A DNA stretch of 9,215 nucleotides from Desulfobacteraceae bacterium (GTDB lineage Bacteria > Desulfobacterota > Desulfobacteria > Desulfobacterales > UBA11574): NCBI GenBank assembly GCA_002868985.1, contig PKTV01000496.1, forward strand, positions 1 to 9,215, in the 5' to 3' direction. The notes under the pieces were generated by a model that saw only the letters and a program-made list of their open reading frames with translations, ran no database searches and had not been told where the DNA came from. Each line of letters opens with the position of its first letter. The first letter of the stretch is position 1. A program made the position numbers and the translations under genes. Of the stretch, positions 1 to 5,870 are shown one piece after another.

Positions 1-1
1 C

Positions 2-343
2 ACCCTGCTCATGAAACGTCGGGCAGCCCGTTTTCATTCTCGTGTTCTTAGAGATCTGGACAAACTTACCCCCCTTGAAAATCAGACGCGTCGCGACAGT
101 TGGCAAGCTGTAAAAGGCTTAGTATATGCCTATCTCGAAAAGACAGCGGGACGATTTTCTCTCGCCCAGACCAAGAAGGAATTTGGTTCTGTAAAACTTG
201 TAAGAGACAGAGGGGCAACAGAAATCCGGGAGGCATTAAACGAACTGGCTGGCTTAAAAGATGACGGAATTTTTGTTGTGGACTCGGAAATGCCGCCGGA
301 AGAGTCATCACCGACAAGTGCTGCCGGAGGATCTGCCACTTGA
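2..343 (+). CDS. hypothetical protein, probably the C-terminal end of a gene cut by the window edge
   Basis: I do not recognise this protein. The frame is open from the first complete codon at base 2; the first ATG is at 11, but the ten visible bases before it hold no ribosome binding site, so the gene probably starts outside the window. From that ATG the product is 110 residues. It begins with a very basic stretch (KRRAARFH), followed by predicted helices. Residues about 30-92 (AVKGLVYAYLEK, then FSLAQTKKEFG, then REALNELAGLKDDGIFVVD) could form a winged-helix-like fold ending in a hairpin; this is inference from hydrophobicity spacing only. The tail after residue 93 is Pro/Ser/Gly-rich and probably disordered. 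It is the only likely gene on the plus strand and runs convergently towards the menaquinone operon. It may be the end of a larger DNA-binding or replication-type protein, but nothing visible proves this. Confidence 0.45.
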   Translation, partial: TLLMKRRAARFHSRVLRDLDKLTPLENQTRRDSWQAVKGLVYAYLEKTAGRFSLAQTKKEFGSVKLVRDRGATEIREALNELAGLKDDGIFVVDSEMPPEESSPTSAAGGSAT

Positions 344-395
344 ACTGTTTTTGACTGCTCGGCAATTTGTTATCATATCGCTTCTCAAAAACAGT
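344..395. repeat. 11-bp perfect inverted repeat directly after the left-edge gene
   Basis: The arms ACTGTTTTTGA (344-354) and TCAAAAACAGT (385-395) are perfect reverse complements separated by 30 bases. The left arm begins at the base right after the TGA stop of the plus-strand gene. The stem is AT-rich and not followed by a T-run on the plus strand, so it does not look like a standard intrinsic terminator. It could be a weak transcription-end structure, a protein-binding site or a remnant of a mobile-element end. The pairing is seen directly; the role is unknown. Confidence 0.5.
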
Positions 396-445
396 CGTTT
401 ACCGGAGTTCTGAAAATAAACACTTAAGTTTCACACCTGATCGTT

Positions 446-486
446 AAAAATCCTTCTTGTCCGCCTATGCCGTGTGGCGGATGAAG
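446..486 (-). terminator. candidate intrinsic terminator of the mqn operon
   Basis: Read on the minus strand, 17 bases after the mqnB stop, there is CTTC, one unpaired base, TCCGCC, a 10-base loop, GGCGGA, three unpaired bases and GAAG, then GA and TTTTT. In plus coordinates the inner arms are 460-465 and 476-481, the outer arms 453-456 and 483-486, and the T-run on the minus strand is 446-450. The stem is bulged and the T-run short, so this is a moderate candidate. Its position at the end of a long minus-strand operon fits. Confidence 0.45.
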
Positions 487-502
487 CAGCCATCCGAATA
501 TT

Positions 503-1138
503 TCATAAAATACCGGGTACAGGCAACACCGGCCTTACGGAATCGGTAAAAAAATCATAAAATTTTTTGCGGTAAAGCCGAATATGATCCACAATATCCT
601 GATCGCGCGTATGATCTGGTGTGTCACTGACGAATTTGAATAGATAACACTTTTTCTGAAACGTTCTGCAGGCCTGAACCACCGAAGCGCCTTCCATATC
701 AATCAGATCGGCATTTATGGAAATCGATTTTCGTTCTTTAGGATCAAGAACCGCCCGATCGCTGGTGGCCAGTATTGTGGTTTTAAATCCTGCCAGTAAA
801 TCCGGTTTGTGAACACAGGGTTTCCCGGTTTTCAGATCGGGCCGATCAGGTTCGACAATTTTCTGAATATGAAATATCTCTCCTAGATCATATCCGGAAT
901 GTGTGGCGCCTGCTGCGCCCAAATTACAGATGCAGGCCGGCTTAAATTTCAGACAGCTATACGCCGTCGCCATGGCGGCATTGGCTTTGCCGATACCTGA
1001 AATAATTAATAACATCCCGTCATTTTCGAACAGTCGGAAAGGAATTTTCCGGGTCTGCCGTAAGGACATCCCCAAAACAAATGGCTTTGCCTCGAGCATG
1101 GTGGCCATGACAATGGCCGTTACAATATCTGTTTCCAA
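503..1138 (-). CDS. mqnB: MqnB/MTAN-type nucleosidase (futalosine or aminodeoxyfutalosine hydrolase)
   Basis: Cleaves the N-glycosidic bond of (amino-deoxy)futalosine to release the purine base and dehypoxanthinyl futalosine, the substrate of MqnC. The 211-residue protein belongs to the PNP_UDP_1/MTAN nucleosidase family. Visible hallmarks are E16 in MLEAKPF (aligns with the water-activating Glu of MTAN), the glycine-rich SGIGKANAA at about 47-55, NLGAAGA at 72-78, the ribose-binding IDMEGA at 146-151 with E149, and FVSD at 169-172 with D172 as the likely purine N7 proton donor. The start is a TTG, chosen because GAGGAG lies 8 bases upstream (1147-1152) and the family's N-terminal strand needs the extra residues; the next in-frame ATG is codon 11. 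It overlaps the end of mqnD by 19 bp, implying translational coupling, and is the last gene of the operon. D172 in place of the Asn I recall in true futalosine hydrolases suggests adenine rather than hypoxanthine release (inference). Confidence 0.88.
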   Translation of the reverse strand: METDIVTAIVMATMLEAKPFVLGMSLRQTRKIPFRLFENDGMLLIISGIGKANAAMATAYSCLKFKPACICNLGAAGATHSGYDLGEIFHIQKIVEPDRPDLKTGKPCVHKPDLLAGFKTTILATSDRAVLDPKERKSISINADLIDMEGASVVQACRTFQKKCYLFKFVSDTPDHTRDQDIVDHIRLYRKKFYDFFTDSVRPVLPVPGIL

Positions 1139-1920
1139 CGTGCCATCTCCTCAAGGGCCTGAATGGCTTCTTTCCCTTTATCCCCTAAAGATAGGGTAAA
1201 ATTATTGACATACAGGTCAATGTGTCCGTCAATCACCTGATCGTCCATTTCCTGGGCATGCAGTTTCACAAATTCCCTGGATGCATCCCTATTTTTGAAA
1301 GCGTACGCCACCGAATTGCGTATAACAGATTCAATGTCCTGTTTATAATCGATAAAAGGGGGATCTTTTCTGACGGCAATACATCCCAATGGAATGGGAA
1401 GCGATGTTTCGTCTTCCCACCATTTGCCAAGATCGATGATTTCGACGCAGCCATACTCGGGATAGATGAACCGGCCTTCGTGAATGATGAGTCCGGCATC
1501 ATATTTTCCGATTTGGACGCCTTCCAGAATATTGTCAAACCGGGTGACTTCGACATTGTGTATTGAAGGATTCCACAACCTCATGAGAAGATATGCCGTG
1601 GTGTATTCTCCGGGCACGGCAATTTTTGCTTTCGAAAATGAAAGATCTGCTGATCTTCCCACAAGCAGGGGCCCGCATCCAAACCCTAAGGCGGATCCTG
1701 CATCGAGGATTTCATAGGATTGTCTGAGTTTAAGATAGGCATAAAAGGAGAGCTTAGAGACATGGAATGTTTTGGAAAATGCCTTTTTATTTAATTCTTC
1801 CACATCGTGCATATGGGGAACAAAACGAAAACCTTCCGTATCAATACAATCATGAAGCATTGCGTGAAAAACAAACGTGTCGTTTGGGCATGTTGAAAAG
1901 GCGATATTAAGACGTGTCAT
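1120..1920 (-). CDS. mqnD: 1,4-dihydroxy-6-naphthoate synthase MqnD
   Basis: Converts cyclic dehypoxanthinyl futalosine into 1,4-dihydroxy-6-naphthoate, the bicyclic core of menaquinone. The 266 residues have the periplasmic-binding-protein-like fold of the MqnA/MqnD family. Family signatures seen are FSTCPNDTFVFHAM at 8-21, HDVEELN at 38-44, KLSFYAY at 56-62, GSALGFGCGPLLV at 75-87, VPGEYTTAYLL at 102-112 and GLIIHEGRF at 143-151, where H147 matches the catalytic His known in the Thermus enzyme. The length is normal. The frame stays open upstream for 69 more codons, but that extension is low-complexity sequence lying over mqnC. The ATG at 1918-1920 has AGGAG at 1926-1930 with 5-base spacing and overlaps the mqnC stop in an ATGA. 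There is no signal peptide, so it acts in the cytosol. The 3' end overlaps the mqnB start. Confidence 0.96.
   Translation of the reverse strand: MTRLNIAFSTCPNDTFVFHAMLHDCIDTEGFRFVPHMHDVEELNKKAFSKTFHVSKLSFYAYLKLRQSYEILDAGSALGFGCGPLLVGRSADLSFSKAKIAVPGEYTTAYLLMRLWNPSIHNVEVTRFDNILEGVQIGKYDAGLIIHEGRFIYPEYGCVEIIDLGKWWEDETSLPIPLGCIAVRKDPPFIDYKQDIESVIRNSVAYAFKNRDASREFVKLHAQEMDDQVIDGHIDLYVNNFTLSLGDKGKEAIQALEEMARWKQIL
1147..1152 (-). promoter_or_regulatory. ribosome binding site that decides the TTG start of mqnB
   Basis: GAGGAG on the minus strand lies 8 bases before the TTG at 1136-1138, inside the last codons of mqnD. It is the only good Shine-Dalgarno match near the mqnB 5' end, which supports TTG over the internal ATG ten codons later. 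Confidence 0.6.
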
Positions 1921-2996
1921 GCATACTCCTTTATCGCCTGATAGCGAGAATCCCTTTGAACAGGAATTTTTCCGGCATTTTGAATGATATGGATAAGCTG
2001 TTTGTCGTTGGTCTTGGTTTTTATCCCGGTTGCCTTTACCACGACCTCTTCCATGAGCACCCCGCCCATATCGTTTGCCCCCATGGTCAGAGCAACCTGA
2101 GCTAGTTTCAGACCCTCCGTTAGCCATCCTGCTTGAATATGGGTGATATTGTCGAGAAAAATCCGTGCAATGGCCAGTATTTTAAGATAATCGATTCCCG
2201 TCGCCGGAAGCGTATCTTCCATGCGCGTCTTTGCCGGTGAAAAAGACCAGGGAATAAAGGCCTGCAAAATTCCGGTTTCATCCTGGATATCCCGGATGAC
2301 CTTTAAATGGGCGATCTTTTCTTCATCGGTCTCTCCCATTCCATACGTCATGGTTGCCGACGACATCATGTCATTCCGATAAAGCGCACGCATGACCTCT
2401 CGCCATTCATCCACCGTGGTTTTTTTCGGGCTGACTTTGTTTCGAATCCTTTCCACCAGAAGATCGGACGCACCGGGCGTGGAATCGATACCGGCTGATT
2501 TAAGCGCTTTAACCACATCATCGATGGGCACCGAACTTTTCCGTGAAATATGAACAATCTCTGAAGGAGAAAAAGAGTGAAGGTAGATTTCCGGAAACCG
2601 TTTTTTTATTGATGTTACCATGTCGATATACGTGTTCAATGTATAGTCGGGATGAAGTCCGCCCTGAAGCATGACCTGGGTGCCCCCGGCAGCCATAAGT
2701 TCTTCGATCTTTAAATAAATATCGTCCATGGTCACTTCATAAGGCTCAATAAGGTTTGCACGGGCATGAAATGCGCAAAACGCACATGCCGCCTCACAGA
2801 TATTGGTGAAATTGATAATCCGGTCGATAATAAACCCCACCGTTTCCCCGGGAAATGCCAATTTTCTTCGCATATCTCCGGCGTTTCCCAACTCGATAAT
2901 ATCCCAGGAGAAGAGTTCAAGCGCTTCTTCAGGAGTAATCCGTCCACCCTCGTATATTTTATGATAAAGATTGCTGTTTTTGTTCACATCTTCCAT
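1917..2996 (-). CDS. mqnC: cyclic dehypoxanthinyl futalosine synthase MqnC (radical SAM)
   Basis: A radical SAM enzyme that cyclises dehypoxanthinyl futalosine into the spiro intermediate cleaved by MqnD. From the ATG it has 359 residues, normal for the family. The [4Fe-4S] motif is CX3CX2C (C67, C71, C74 in ICEAACAFCAFH). The SAM-contacting QGGLHPDY is at about 111-118, YLHSFSPSEI at 138-147, SPKKTTVDEW at 189-198, MTYGMGET at 217-224 and AFIPWSFSP at about 247-255. The AFIPWSF stretch favours MqnC over the paralogue MqnE, which has FVPLQFH. The usual PGGGAEI loop is here PGASDLL (174-180), one residue shorter. A TTG two codons upstream (3000-3002) is an alternative start, with GGGGA 6 bases before it; neither site has a strong Shine-Dalgarno. 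The stop overlaps the mqnD start (ATGA), and 35 bp separate this ATG from mqnA. Confidence 0.93.
   Translation of the reverse strand: MEDVNKNSNLYHKIYEGGRITPEEALELFSWDIIELGNAGDMRRKLAFPGETVGFIIDRIINFTNICEAACAFCAFHARANLIEPYEVTMDDIYLKIEELMAAGGTQVMLQGGLHPDYTLNTYIDMVTSIKKRFPEIYLHSFSPSEIVHISRKSSVPIDDVVKALKSAGIDSTPGASDLLVERIRNKVSPKKTTVDEWREVMRALYRNDMMSSATMTYGMGETDEEKIAHLKVIRDIQDETGILQAFIPWSFSPAKTRMEDTLPATGIDYLKILAIARIFLDNITHIQAGWLTEGLKLAQVALTMGANDMGGVLMEEVVVKATGIKTKTNDKQLIHIIQNAGKIPVQRDSRYQAIKEYA
1926..1930 (-). promoter_or_regulatory. ribosome binding site of mqnD
   Basis: AGGAG (within AAAGGAGT) on the minus strand, 5 bases before the ATG of mqnD and inside the end of mqnC. It fixes the mqnD start against the longer open frame upstream. 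Confidence 0.7.
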
Positions 2997-3031
2997 CGCC
3001 AAGTGGTTTCCCCATGGTTAAATAATAGGCA

Positions 3032-3841
3032 TTATCTATCCAAATAGTTCAGCTTTGTTACTTTTTTGAGCAGACCCATTTCTCCTGCTACGGTATAGTA
3101 AAACATCAGGGCATTTTTTAATTTGTCATCAAATTTAAACTGCAAAAGATCGAAATAACTGTTGATATCGTAAATAATATCCGGATATTTTGCCCTTGCT
3201 TTTGAAACGACATATTCTTTTTCTTCTTCAAGGCAGCACAATGAATTGTGATAAGAAGAAATAACAGATTTTATCTGGGACGAATATTTTTCAACCACAC
3301 TTTCTCTTACGACAAACACGGCAAATACCACGGGGAAGCCGGTTTTTCTCAGCCACAAATCTCCGAGATCATAAATATAGGGGATCGGTTCGGAAGATAG
3401 GGCCATGGCATCGTTCCCGATGACCAGAGCTGCATCCATATCTATGAGAACGGGTCTGGGTTGGGTTGGTATATAGAGCGGTTCTAAATTGTAAAAATGC
3501 TTTAGAAGAACTTTTAAAAGTACTTCAGAAGTATGTGAAGCACTGGTAATTCCAACTTTTTTTTGATTCAGATCTTCAATGGGTATTTTGCTCACCAGAA
3601 TCACCGAACCGACATATCCAACCGAGCTTAAACAAAATTGCGGCAATACCATTACATCATCAGAAATTTCTGCGCAGGTTGCAGAGGAAATGGGGCTCAT
3701 GTCGAGTTGTCGGACGGCCATCATTTTGTTGAGCATACAAGGATATCCCGGATAGATGGTTATCCCATTGACGGCCTGTTTTTCGAACATTCGAAAATAA
3801 AACGGATAGCAGTTGAGATAGTCAATGTAGCCCAGCTTCAT
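3032..3841 (-). CDS. mqnA: chorismate dehydratase MqnA
   Basis: Dehydrates chorismate to 3-[(1-carboxyvinyl)oxy]benzoate, the first committed step of the futalosine pathway. The 269-residue protein has the two-lobed MqnA/MqnD fold. Signatures are GYIDYLNCYPFY at 4-15, SPISSATCAEI at 49-59, the SVGYVGSVILVS strand near 73-84, the ITSASHTS loop near 98-105, VIGNDA near 139-144, and the characteristic DLGDLWLRKTGFPVVFAVFVVR from about 157 to 178. No signal peptide is visible, so it is cytosolic. The ATG at 3839-3841 overlaps the mqnE stop (ATGA), and an AGAGG at 3849-3853 gives a reasonable ribosome binding site 7 bases away. The protein is richer in Lys/Tyr and AT-biased codons than its neighbours, notably in its last 80 residues, but has no break or missing block. 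Confidence 0.95.
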   Translation of the reverse strand: MKLGYIDYLNCYPFYFRMFEKQAVNGITIYPGYPCMLNKMMAVRQLDMSPISSATCAEISDDVMVLPQFCLSSVGYVGSVILVSKIPIEDLNQKKVGITSASHTSEVLLKVLLKHFYNLEPLYIPTQPRPVLIDMDAALVIGNDAMALSSEPIPYIYDLGDLWLRKTGFPVVFAVFVVRESVVEKYSSQIKSVISSYHNSLCCLEEEKEYVVSKARAKYPDIIYDINSYFDLLQFKFDDKLKNALMFYYTVAGEMGLLKKVTKLNYLDR

Positions 3842-4956
3842 ATCGCTGCCTCTTTAGGATGGGGTGAAACAGTGCGGTAGCTGGCGGTTGTTCGTTCAGG
3901 GATGAGCTGAGCCTTATGAATCAGTCTTCTTAAAAACGATTCGGATCCAAAATCGGGGGTCTGTGCACCGGCGGCATGAACCACTTTTTCATTGTGATAG
4001 GTGGCGCCGATATCATCGACGCCGAACCTGAGGAGCACCTGGGCCATCTTTTCTCCAACATACATCCACAGGGCCTTTAAATGAGGTACATTGTGAAGGA
4101 AAATGCGACTTGTGGCATAGATCCTGATATCATCGTAGCCGGTTGTTGAACGTTTTACATCGATTTTCGTATTTTCTCCGTGAAACTGTAAGGGAACAAA
4201 GGTTTTAAAGCCGGCGGTTTCATCCTGAAGATCACGAATCCGCGACAGGTGATCAACAATATCCTCGGGTTTTTCGATATGATTGTACAGCATGGTTGCA
4301 TTTGTTTTAAGACCCATTTTGTGGGCCGTTCGCATGACGGACAACCATTTTGTTCCGGATATTTTTTTGGGTGCGATGATATCCCGAATATGCGAAGAAA
4401 AGATTTCGGCCCCGCCGCCGGGAAGTGCTTCGACACCGGCATCCATCAGCCGCCTGAACACTTCTTCTAAAGAAACGTTGTTTATTTTGGCAAAGTAATC
4501 ATATTCAACGGCAGTAAATGCAACAATGTGCATGTCCGGTTTTATCCCTTTAATGAGCCTTATCATCTTTTCGAAATAACTCAGTGTCAGTTTTGGATGG
4601 AGTCCACCCACGATATGAACTTCGTCGATCCCCACAGAAACCGCACTTTTTATCCTCTCTTCGATTTCGCCAAAAGAAAGTAAAAACGCATTTTCATCAT
4701 TCTCATCACAGGAGTAGGCGCACAGCGGGCATCTCAACTCGCAGATATTGGTGTAATTCAGATTCATGTTAACGCCGTAGTATGCGATGTCGCCGTGCAA
4801 TCTTGTTCTGATATGGTTGGCAATGGCCCCAAGATCCAGGATATCATCTGTTTTGATCATGCAGAGCGCATCTTCTCTGGTCACCGGAATATTACTGTAT
4901 ACCTTTTCAGCGATACGGCGAAGCTTTTTGTTTTGTATGTTATTCGGGAACACCAT
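3838..4956 (-). CDS. mqnE: aminodeoxyfutalosine synthase MqnE (radical SAM)
   Basis: A radical SAM enzyme that joins the MqnA product to the adenosyl radical of SAM, giving 6-amino-6-deoxyfutalosine. From the ATG it has 372 residues. The cluster motif is CX3CX2C (C72, C76, C79 in ICELRCPLCAYSC), with Leu where an aromatic residue is usual before the last Cys, and an extra Cys at 83. Other signatures are IVGGLHPKLTLSYF (about 115-128), ALPGGGAEIF (177-186), APKKISGTKW, ATMLYNHIE, FKTFVPLQFHGENT, and the C-terminal FGVDDIGAT followed by HAAGA. FVPLQFH and GGGAE mark it as MqnE rather than MqnC. A TTG at 4984-4986 would add ten residues. I chose the ATG at 4954-4956 because it follows the ubiX stop by one base, which suits coupling, but neither start has a strong ribosome binding site. 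Confidence 0.94.
   Translation of the reverse strand: MVFPNNIQNKKLRRIAEKVYSNIPVTREDALCMIKTDDILDLGAIANHIRTRLHGDIAYYGVNMNLNYTNICELRCPLCAYSCDENDENAFLLSFGEIEERIKSAVSVGIDEVHIVGGLHPKLTLSYFEKMIRLIKGIKPDMHIVAFTAVEYDYFAKINNVSLEEVFRRLMDAGVEALPGGGAEIFSSHIRDIIAPKKISGTKWLSVMRTAHKMGLKTNATMLYNHIEKPEDIVDHLSRIRDLQDETAGFKTFVPLQFHGENTKIDVKRSTTGYDDIRIYATSRIFLHNVPHLKALWMYVGEKMAQVLLRFGVDDIGATYHNEKVVHAAGAQTPDFGSESFLRRLIHKAQLIPERTTASYRTVSPHPKEAAI
3849..3853 (-). promoter_or_regulatory. ribosome binding site of mqnA
   Basis: AGAGG on the minus strand, 7 bases before the mqnA ATG and inside the 3' end of mqnE; together with the ATGA overlap it indicates coupled translation. Confidence 0.5.
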
Positions 4957-4957
4957 T

Positions 4958-5560
4958 TTATATTTTATTCTTTCCCCAGCTTTCAAACAGGTTGTGCTTT
5001 CTTCCCAAAAGGTTCAATACCTTGCCCACGACAAAGTCAATGACATCATCAAGGGATTCGGGCCGCGTGTAAAATCCCGGTACCGGCGGTACGATTTCTA
5101 TTCCAGCCAGCGCTGCCTTGTGTAAATTTTCAGTGTGAATGACGCTGAGCGGTGTTTCCCTGGGAACAATAATACATCTTCGTTTTTCTTTGAGTGCCAC
5201 ATCACATGCTCGATTCATCAACGAATCGGCATATCCATGAACAATGGCAGACAGTGTTTTCATGGAGCAGGGAATTACGACGATGGCTTCAAATTCAGCA
5301 GATCCGCTGGCCATCGGTGCAAAAAAATCATTGTTTTTGTACTCGCTCAAAAGATCAATGTTTTTTGCAATGTCGCGCTTCTCAAGCAGCGCTTTCAAAG
5401 ATGAAAAAGGCTCTTTCCCAAATAACATCTCATATTCGATGATCTGGCCGGCCGGTTGTGAAACGATGGCGGCAACCCGTTCTTTTGAATTGAGGAGTTC
5501 TTCTATTAAACGAATTCCCATAATCGGGCCGCTTGCGCCTGAAATTGCAACAACGATCAT
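4958..5560 (-). CDS. ubiX: UbiX-family flavin prenyltransferase (MqnM-type)
   Basis: Attaches a dimethylallyl group to FMN to make prenyl-FMN, the cofactor that UbiD-type decarboxylases such as the neighbouring MqnL need. From the ATG it has 200 residues, normal for UbiX. It starts with the flavin-binding IVVAISGASG (2-11), followed by GSAEFEAIVVIPCSMKTL (86-103, with the family's PCSMKTL), HGYADSLMNRACDVALKEKRR (108-128), RETPL (134-138) and PGFYTRP (161-167). The reading frame stays open 15 codons further upstream to a TTG, but the family begins just before the IVVAISGASG strand, so the ATG at 5558-5560 is preferred; AGGAG lies 12 bases upstream, a rather long spacing. The stop is one base before the mqnE ATG. 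It probably opens the ubiX-mqnEACDB block. The last 14 residues are polar and family-unspecific. Confidence 0.94.
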   Translation of the reverse strand: MIVVAISGASGPIMGIRLIEELLNSKERVAAIVSQPAGQIIEYEMLFGKEPFSSLKALLEKRDIAKNIDLLSEYKNNDFFAPMASGSAEFEAIVVIPCSMKTLSAIVHGYADSLMNRACDVALKEKRRCIIVPRETPLSVIHTENLHKAALAGIEIVPPVPGFYTRPESLDDVIDFVVGKVLNLLGRKHNLFESWGKNKI

Positions 5561-5594
5561 TTTATCTAAATGCTCCTGTTCACTGGTATCCAGA

Positions 5595-5622
5595 ATAATG
5601 TTCAATCCATTAAATTTGTCAT
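5595..5622 (-). promoter_or_regulatory. weak candidate promoter for ubiX-mqnEACDB
   Basis: On the minus strand ATGACA (5617-5622, 5 of 6 to the -35 consensus) is followed after 16 bases by CATTAT (5595-5600, 4 of 6 to the -10 consensus). Transcription would begin about 25-30 bases before the ubiX ATG. The match is modest for AT-rich DNA and could be chance. Confidence 0.22.
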
Positions 5623-5660
5623 TTTGTAAGAAATCACTAAATGCGAAGATTTGATATTAT

Positions 5661-5727
5661 TGGAGTATTGGAGTTCTGGAGTATTGAAAATTTACTTTAG
5701 CCATCACTCCATCACTCCATCACTCCA
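5661..5727. repeat. octamer tandem repeats in inverted orientation, able to form a long hairpin
   Basis: The left arm is TGGAGTAT, TGGAGTTC, TGGAGTAT (5661-5684) plus TG. The right arm is CCATCACT three times (5701-5724) plus CCA. The reverse complement of the right arm is TGGAGTGA-type units, so each octamer pairs over 6 of 8 bases (TGGAGT/ACTCCA), giving three 6-bp helices separated by 2x2 mismatches around a loop of about 14-16 bases. Such a design can grow by slippage while staying foldable. It has no coding role here. Confidence 0.75.
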
Positions 5728-5789
5728 AAGTTGCCTTGAAATTGTCATTCAAAATACCAATAAATTAAGGTTAATAGGCAATAAGTCAA

Positions 5790-5804
5790 TGTCTATTTTA
5801 GACA
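5790..5804. promoter_or_regulatory. short palindrome, possible operator
   Basis: TGTCTA, three Ts, TAGACA: perfect 6-bp arms around a 3-base centre, next to a TTGACT at 5784-5789 on the minus strand. It could be a regulator half-site pair for a ubiX promoter, but palindromes this short occur by chance. Confidence 0.2.
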
Positions 5805-5870
5805 AGACGAACTCCTGTTATCATTTTTTGCTTAAGCTCAAAGCTCTAAATTAGAAAAAAAATCCCACCC

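Larger units (their letters stand above)
5561..5870. other. 310-bp non-coding gap between mqnP and ubiX
   Basis: AT-rich, with no believable gene. From the mqnP side it holds an 8-base A-run on the plus strand (5855-5862, T8 when read in operon direction, not preceded by a clear GC hairpin), the palindrome GCTTAAGC (5830-5837), a 6-bp-arm palindrome at 5790-5804, the octamer tandem repeats at 5661-5727, and then the ubiX leader. Two weak minus-strand promoter-like pairs are visible: TTGACT (5784-5789) with AATTTA, and ATGACA (5617-5622) with CATTAT (5595-5600). Whether ubiX-mqnEACDB has its own promoter or is read through from mqnLP cannot be decided from sequence. Confidence 0.6.

Noticed and set aside
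1921..2127. Long N-terminal extension of mqnD
   Set aside because: The 69 extra codons lie wholly over mqnC in another frame, are low-complexity (Gly/Arg/Ser-rich), and the real MqnD N-terminus begins at the ATG with a good ribosome binding site.
5701..5727. CRISPR-like array from regularly spaced repeats
   Set aside because: The units are directly adjacent 8-mers without spacers, far too short for CRISPR repeats, and no cas gene is nearby.
5651..5854. Plus-strand reading frame of 67 codons across the mqnP-ubiX gap
   Set aside because: It runs through the octamer tandem repeats, has no family-like motif or convincing ribosome binding site, and opposes the operon; its existence follows from the repeats lacking stops in that frame.
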